Below are positions 5,688 through 10,501 of a stretch of DNA of 10,501 bases, piece by piece (positions within the stretch are counted from its first letter, which is position 1; every line of letters begins with the position of its first letter). The DNA comes from Thiohalobacter sp. (GTDB taxonomy: Bacteria > Pseudomonadota > Gammaproteobacteria > Thiohalobacterales > Thiohalobacteraceae), in the NCBI GenBank assembly GCA_027030825.1, contig JALVEM010000239.1:1-10501 (forward strand), in the 5' to 3' direction. A program made the position numbers and the translations under genes. Below the pieces are notes generated by a model, which was not told where the DNA came from, did no database searches, and worked only from the letters and a program-made list of their open reading frames with translations.

Positions 5688-5728
5688 CAAGCCCTGCCCG
5701 CCGCCGGTTGGCGGCGTGGCAGGGCTTG
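5688..5728 (+). terminator. Strong hairpin after rplI, probable terminator
   Basis: CAAGCCCTGCC plus CGCCGCC (5688-5705) pairs with GGCGGCG plus GGCAGGGCTTG (5710-5728) in an 18-bp GC-rich stem with one bulged T and a GGTT loop. There is no run of T after it (TGTATTCTC follows), so it is not a textbook intrinsic terminator. Its strength and position between rplI and dnaB still suggest termination, attenuation or 3'-end protection. Confidence 0.6.
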
Positions 5729-5736
5729 TGTATTCT
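5708..5736 (+). promoter_or_regulatory. Possible dnaB promoter overlapping the hairpin
   Basis: TTGGCG (5708-5713) and TATTCT (5731-5736) are separated by 17 bases. The -35 box lies in the loop and right arm of the hairpin, and the start point would be near 5743, some 33 bases before the dnaB ATG. Each box matches the consensus at four of six positions (TTG--- plus A/T bases), so this is only a candidate. Confidence 0.35.
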
Positions 5737-5775
5737 CGGAACCCTCCCTTGTCTGACCCGAGCGTGACCGCATCC

Positions 5776-7179
5776 ATGCAGGACAGCGTATCGACCGCGC
5801 CCATTCCGGATTCGGACGGGGTGCCGGCGCTCAAGGCGCCGCCGCATTCCGTCCCCGCCGAGCAGGCCGTGCTCGGCGGGCTCATGATCGACAACGAGGC
5901 CTGGAACCTGGTCGCCGACCGGGTGGCGGAAGAGGATTTCTATCGCCAGGATCACCGCCTGATCTTTCGCGCGATCGCGGCCCAGGCCGAGGCCGGCCAG
6001 CCCTTCGACGCCGTGACGCTCGCGCAGTGGCTCGAGCGCCAGGACGCCCTGGAGGAGGCCGGCGGGCTGATGTATCTCGGCGAGCTGGTGCGCAGCACGC
6101 CGACCTCGGCCAACATCACCGCCTATGCCGACATCGTGCGCGAGAACTCGGTCCTGCGCCAGCTCGTGCGGGTGGGCACCGATATCGCCAACGCCGCCTA
6201 CCAGCCGCAGGGGCGCAGCAAGGAGGAGCTGCTCGACTATGCCGAGCAGCAGGTGTTCCGCATCGCCGAGCACGGGCGCCAGGCGCGTCAGGGATTCGCC
6301 AGCATCAAGGATCTGCTGGTCAAGACTGTCGACCGGATCGAGGAGCTCTACCACCGCGAGGACCCGATCACCGGCGTGCCGACCGGCTTCGCCGACATCG
6401 ACGAGATGACCGCCGGCCTGCAGCCTTCCGATCTCATCATCATCGCGGGCCGTCCCTCGATGGGCAAGACCACCTTCGCCATGAACATCGCCGAGAACGC
6501 CGCCATCAAGCACGGGGTGCCGGTGGCGGTGTTCAGCATGGAGATGCCGGGCGAGCAGCTGGCCATGCGCATGATGTCCTCGCTGGGCCGCATCGACCAG
6601 CACAAGGTGCGCACCGGCAAGCTGGAGGACGAGGACTGGCCGCGCCTGACCTCGGCGGTGAGCATCCTGTCGAATGCGCCGCTCTTCATCGACGACACGC
6701 CGGCGCTCACCCCCATCGAGCTGCGCGCCCGGGCCCGGCGCCTCAAGCGTGAGCACGACCTGGGCCTGATCGTGATCGACTACCTGCAGCTCATGCAGGC
6801 GCCCTCCTCGGGCGAGAACCGGGCCACCGAGATCTCCGAGATCTCCCGTGCGCTCAAGGCGCTGGCCAAGGAGCTGAACGTGCCGGTGGTGGCGCTCTCG
6901 CAGCTCAATCGCTCGCTCGAGCAGCGGCCCAACAAGCGGCCGGTCATGTCCGATCTGCGCGAATCGGGCGCCATCGAGCAGGATGCGGACGTCATCATCT
7001 TCATCTATCGCGACGAGGTCTACAACGAGGACAGCCCGGACAAGGGCACGGCCGAAATCATCATCGGAAAGCAGCGCAACGGTCCCATCGGCATGCGCAG
7101 GCTCACCTTCCTCGGGCAGTACACCCGTTTCGAAAACTTCGCCAGCGACGGTTACGGGAGCCCCGGGGAGGTGGCGTGA
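5776..7179 (+). CDS. dnaB: Replicative DNA helicase DnaB
   Basis: DnaB is the hexameric 5'-to-3' helicase that unwinds the chromosomal fork. The 467-residue product matches E. coli DnaB throughout. The N-terminal domain contains PPHSVPAEQAVLGGLMIDNEAW, and a linker region follows with SANITAYADIVRENSVLRQL. The RecA-like motor has Walker A GRPSMGKTTF (about 225-234, Lys231), SMEMPGEQLAMRM, Walker B LIVIDYLQLM (Asp335), ALSQLNRSLEQR and the final KQRNGPIGMRRLTF. No intein or insertion is present. I chose ATG 5776, which gives MQDSVSTAPIPDSDG, over in-frame GTG 5716 (inside the upstream hairpin) and GTG 5764; none has a good Shine-Dalgarno sequence. Its last bases overlap the alr start. Confidence 0.95.
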   Translation: MQDSVSTAPIPDSDGVPALKAPPHSVPAEQAVLGGLMIDNEAWNLVADRVAEEDFYRQDHRLIFRAIAAQAEAGQPFDAVTLAQWLERQDALEEAGGLMYLGELVRSTPTSANITAYADIVRENSVLRQLVRVGTDIANAAYQPQGRSKEELLDYAEQQVFRIAEHGRQARQGFASIKDLLVKTVDRIEELYHREDPITGVPTGFADIDEMTAGLQPSDLIIIAGRPSMGKTTFAMNIAENAAIKHGVPVAVFSMEMPGEQLAMRMMSSLGRIDQHKVRTGKLEDEDWPRLTSAVSILSNAPLFIDDTPALTPIELRARARRLKREHDLGLIVIDYLQLMQAPSSGENRATEISEISRALKALAKELNVPVVALSQLNRSLEQRPNKRPVMSDLRESGAIEQDADVIIFIYRDEVYNEDSPDKGTAEIIIGKQRNGPIGMRRLTFLGQYTRFENFASDGYGSPGEVA

Positions 7180-8303
7180 GCCGCCCGGCGCAGGTCCGCA
7201 TCGATTTCGAGGCGTTGCGACACAACTTCCGCATCGCGCGCGATCGTGCGGGCGACAGCCGGGTGCTGGCCGTGGTGAAGGCCAATGCCTACGGCCATGG
7301 CCTCGAGGCGGTGGCCGGGGTGCTGGCCTCCGCCGGTGCGGATGCCCTCGGCGTGGCCAGCATCGAGGAGGCGGCGAGGCTCCGGGAGGCCGGCATTCGG
7401 GATGTGCCGGTGGTGCTGCTCGAAGGCTGCTTCTCTCCCGAGGAACACGCCCTGCTGGCACGGCATCGCTTCGAACCGGTCATCCATTCCCTCGCTCAGC
7501 TGGAAGCCTTTCTCGCCTCGCCGCCGGAGGCGCCGGTGCCGGTCTGGATCAAGCTGGATACCGGCATGCATCGCCTGGGTCTGGATCCGGAGGCCTTCCG
7601 ACATGCGCTCGATCGCCTGCAGGGGCATCCGGCGGTCGCCAGGCTCCGCGTGCTCTCTCACCTGTGCTGCGCGGACGAGCCGGAACGGCCCGAGACCGCG
7701 CGCCAGCTCGCCCGGTTCGAGGCGCTCACCGAAGGGCTCGGGCTGGAGCGCTCGCTGGCGAATTCCGCGGCCCTGCTGTGCTGTCCCGAGGCCCGCCATG
7801 ACTGGGTGCGGCCCGGCATTCTGCTCTATGGGGGGTCGCCCCTGGTCGGGGCATCTGCGGCATCCCTGGGATTGCGGCCGGTCATGACCCTGGAGAGCCG
7901 CCTGATCGCCATCCGCGACCTGGCGCCGGGCGAGCCGGTGGGCTATGGCGCCGCCTGGCGTGCGGAGCGGCCGAGCCGGATCGGCGTGGCGGCCATCGGC
8001 TATGGCGACGGCTATCCCCGGCATGCGCCGGAGGCCACGCCGGTGCTCGTCGAGGGTGTGCGGGTGCCGCTGGTGGGGCGCGTTTCGATGGACATGATCA
8101 CGCTGGATCTGACCCGCCATCCCGGGGCGCGTACGGGCGATCGCGTCGTGCTCTGGGGCGAGGGCCTGCCCGTGGAAGAGGTGGCGCAGCAGGCGGGCAC
8201 GATCAACTACGAGCTGCTGTGCGGGGTCGCCTCGCGTGTGGCGGTCCGGCATGAATGCGGCGAGGCCGATGGCGATGTCCCGGCCGTGGTCTCCACGCCC
8301 TGA
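7176..8303 (+). CDS. alr: Alanine racemase
   Basis: Alanine racemase is a cytoplasmic pyridoxal-phosphate enzyme that converts L-alanine to D-alanine for peptidoglycan. The 375-residue product has normal length and a fold-type III TIM barrel. The PLP-binding lysine is in VLAVVKANAYGHG (Lys35), followed by LGVASIEEAARLREAG and WIKLDTGMHRLG. The catalytic tyrosine is in AIGYGDGYPRHAPE (about Tyr276). VRPGILLYGGSPL and VGRVSMDMITLDLT are further family signatures, and the end NYELLCGVASRV is typical. GTG 7176 overlaps the dnaB stop as GTGA, with GGGGAGG (7165-7171) four bases before it. Gammaproteobacteria commonly have alr next to dnaB. I cannot tell whether a second paralogue (dadX) exists elsewhere. 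Confidence 0.95.
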   Translation: MSRPAQVRIDFEALRHNFRIARDRAGDSRVLAVVKANAYGHGLEAVAGVLASAGADALGVASIEEAARLREAGIRDVPVVLLEGCFSPEEHALLARHRFEPVIHSLAQLEAFLASPPEAPVPVWIKLDTGMHRLGLDPEAFRHALDRLQGHPAVARLRVLSHLCCADEPERPETARQLARFEALTEGLGLERSLANSAALLCCPEARHDWVRPGILLYGGSPLVGASAASLGLRPVMTLESRLIAIRDLAPGEPVGYGAAWRAERPSRIGVAAIGYGDGYPRHAPEATPVLVEGVRVPLVGRVSMDMITLDLTRHPGARTGDRVVLWGEGLPVEEVAQQAGTINYELLCGVASRVAVRHECGEADGDVPAVVSTP

Positions 8304-8368
8304 GGGAGTCGGGTGAATTTACAGGTAGCCGGATCGATAAACAGGATGAGAAAATCATTGTATCACTA

Positions 8369-8386
8369 TGTTTTCGAATGAAAACA
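8369..8386. repeat. Perfect palindrome, operator-like
   Basis: TGTTTTCGAATGAAAACA is a 7-bp perfect inverted repeat with a GAAT centre, in an AT-rich patch (about 8315-8395) of an otherwise GC-rich window. It lies roughly 140 bases upstream of the start point expected from the sigma-54-like site. It could bind a regulator, or it could be chance. Confidence 0.4.
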
Positions 8387-8421
8387 AAACGCGAACCTGA
8401 AGTGGATCATGAGCTTCGGGT

Positions 8422-8438
8422 TGTCAGCAGGATTGACA
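8422..8438. repeat. Inverted repeat TGTCA-N7-TGACA
   Basis: TGTCA (8422-8426) and TGACA (8434-8438) are perfect inverted arms seven bases apart. The centre lies about 85 bases upstream of the start point expected from the sigma-54-like site, a common distance for enhancer-binding activators. The regulator is unknown. Confidence 0.35.
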
Positions 8439-8458
8439 GTGAGGAGTCCAGGGAATTG

Positions 8459-8481
8459 CAAGTGTCTGATATTCAAGTGTC
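8459..8481. repeat. Direct repeat CAAGTGTC x2
   Basis: CAAGTGTC occurs at 8459-8466 and 8474-8481, with a period of 15 bases, just upstream of the sigma-54-like site. It may be an additional protein-binding site. Confidence 0.35.
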
Positions 8482-8489
8482 GGTCCGGA

Positions 8490-8505
8490 TGGCATGCCGC
8501 TTGCG
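8490..8505 (+). promoter_or_regulatory. Sigma-54 (RpoN) type promoter candidate upstream of radA
   Basis: TGGCATG-CCGC-TTGCG fits the RpoN consensus TGGCACG-N4-TTGC[A/T] with two differences. It keeps the invariant GG and GC with ten bases between them (8491-8492 and 8503-8504). The start point would be near 8515 and the radA ATG is about 185 bases downstream. Palindromes and direct repeats lie upstream at distances suited to an enhancer-binding protein. The match is read from sequence; activity is inferred. Confidence 0.45.
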
Positions 8506-8516
8506 ACATGCCGGGC

Positions 8517-8612
8517 ATGGAAATTCGTCCCGACAATCTCGCCATCGAGGATCTCGCCGGGCTGGTCCTGCTGCTGCTGGTCATGCTCGTCGTCGGCATC
8601 GACCTCATCTGA
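8517..8612 (+). CDS. Possible 31-residue single-pass membrane peptide
   Basis: This short open frame encodes a polar N-terminus (MEIRPDNLAIEDLAG) followed by a hydrophobic run (LVLLLLVMLVVG) and the end IDLI. Codons end mainly in G or C, as in the neighbouring genes, whereas the sequence just upstream in the same frame does not look coding. An alternative ATG lies at 8508. There is no Shine-Dalgarno sequence, and if the sigma-54-like site at 8490-8505 is real, transcription would begin within a few bases of the start codon. I recognise no family. It may be a real small protein or chance hydrophobic codons in the radA leader. Confidence 0.25.
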   Translation: MEIRPDNLAIEDLAGLVLLLLVMLVVGIDLI

Positions 8613-8700
8613 CCACGTCCGACCTCGTCGCCCGGTCGGTACCGGAAGCGGGTCCCGGACCAGACTCGTCGCGTGCCGTGCGCTTGGCCAGGGGCAGGGC

Positions 8701-10071
<1,371 letters not shown>

Positions 10072-10074
10072 TCT

Positions 10075-10090
10075 CCCGGCTTCAGCCGGG
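10075..10090. terminator. Short hairpin at the radA/argE convergent junction
   Basis: CCCGGC (10075-10080) and GCCGGG (10085-10090) form a 6-bp stem with a TTCA loop, three bases after the radA stop. The loop contains the argE stop codon on the minus strand. Neither side has a T-run, so terminator function for either gene is tentative. Confidence 0.4.
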
Positions 10091-10501
10091 CGCCACGTCG
10101 ACGCAGTAGCGGCGGATCAGTCGGCGCAGCAGGTCGAGCATGGGCTCGATCCGGTCGATGCGGAGATACTCGTCCGGCTGGTGCGCCTGGGCGATGTCGC
10201 CGGGCCCGAGCACCACGGTGTCCATGCCGAGCGCGTTGAGGAAAGGACCCTCGGTGGCGAAGGCCACCGCCTCCGCGGCATGGCCGGTGAGGGCCTCGGT
10301 GGTGCGCACCAGGTCGGCCTCGGCGGGGGTGTCCATCGGCGGTGCCCCCTCGAACAGGGGGCGGAAACGCACGGCGAGGCCGCTGCCCTCCAGCGCTGCG
10401 CGCACGGTGGCGTGGATCTCCTCGCGCAGGGTGTCGATGGCCATGCCGGGCAGGGGGCGGCAGTCGATGTGCAGCTCGCAGCGGGCGCAGATGCGGTTGG
10501 G
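10082..10501 (-). CDS. argE: Acetylornithine deacetylase ArgE, C-terminal part (5' end outside window)
   Basis: ArgE is an M20-family metallohydrolase that removes the acetyl group from N-acetylornithine to give ornithine in arginine synthesis. The window contains its last 139 codons, open to the right edge. PNRICARCELHIDCRPLPGM is the start of the M20 dimerisation domain and resembles the E. coli segment with NRICACCELHMDIRPLPGM. ATEGPFLNALGMDTVVLGPG marks the return to the catalytic domain. AQAHQPDEYL carries the conserved metal-site histidine, and the protein ends LLRRLIRRYCVDVAPG. An internal ATG at 10442-10444 is not the true start. The gene converges on radA with ten bases between the stop codons. 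Other M20 deacylases are possible in principle, but these motifs point to ArgE. Confidence 0.9.
   Translation of the reverse strand, partial: PNRICARCELHIDCRPLPGMAIDTLREEIHATVRAALEGSGLAVRFRPLFEGAPPMDTPAEADLVRTTEALTGHAAEAVAFATEGPFLNALGMDTVVLGPGDIAQAHQPDEYLRIDRIEPMLDLLRRLIRRYCVDVAPG

Noticed and set aside
5611..7461. 616-codon open frame on the minus strand opposite dnaB
   Set aside because: It is a shadow of a highly biased GC-rich gene; dnaB is unambiguous on the plus strand.

Overview
The window is a high-GC chromosomal segment, almost certainly from a gammaproteobacterium. PriB is present between rpsF and rpsR, rnr and rlmB lie close together, and DUF2232, rplI, dnaB, alr and radA follow in a row. 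Purple-sulfur or Chromatiales-like bacteria would fit the gene content and the intergenic repeats, but I cannot fix the genus from sequence alone.

Layout. (1) Positions 2-2091 hold a plus-strand cluster: the 3' end of rnr (RNase R), an OmpA-family outer-membrane lipoprotein with a glycine-zipper segment, and rlmB (23S rRNA 2'-O-methyltransferase). These are linked by a 4-base overlap and a 3-base gap. (2) Positions 2092-3106 have no credible gene. This stretch is packed with repeats: four copies of a bipartite palindromic element of about 137 bp (three direct, one divergent and inverted), plus short tandem-like blocks built on TTCCGTGG and CTCTGCG. (3) A sigma-70 type promoter and a structured leader that can hide the Shine-Dalgarno sequence precede the ribosomal operon rpsF-priB-rpsR-DUF2232 membrane protein-rplI (3201-5636). 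(4) A very strong hairpin, with a possible promoter overlapping it, separates rplI from dnaB. dnaB is followed by alr with a 4-base overlap. (5) Positions 8304-8700 are a more AT-rich spacer. It holds a good match to a sigma-54 promoter, upstream palindromes and direct repeats, and a possible 31-codon membrane peptide. (6) radA follows, then the convergent 3' part of argE on the minus strand.

Functional reading. The window is mainly housekeeping: RNA turnover and rRNA modification (rnr, rlmB), small and large subunit proteins (S6, S18, L9), replication and recombination (PriB, DnaB, RadA), cell wall precursor supply (Alr), envelope anchoring (lipoprotein) and arginine synthesis (ArgE). I found no defence system, prophage, transposase or CRISPR array. 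The most interesting parts are non-coding: the repeat mosaic ahead of rpsF, the rpsF leader, and the sigma-54-like region ahead of radA.
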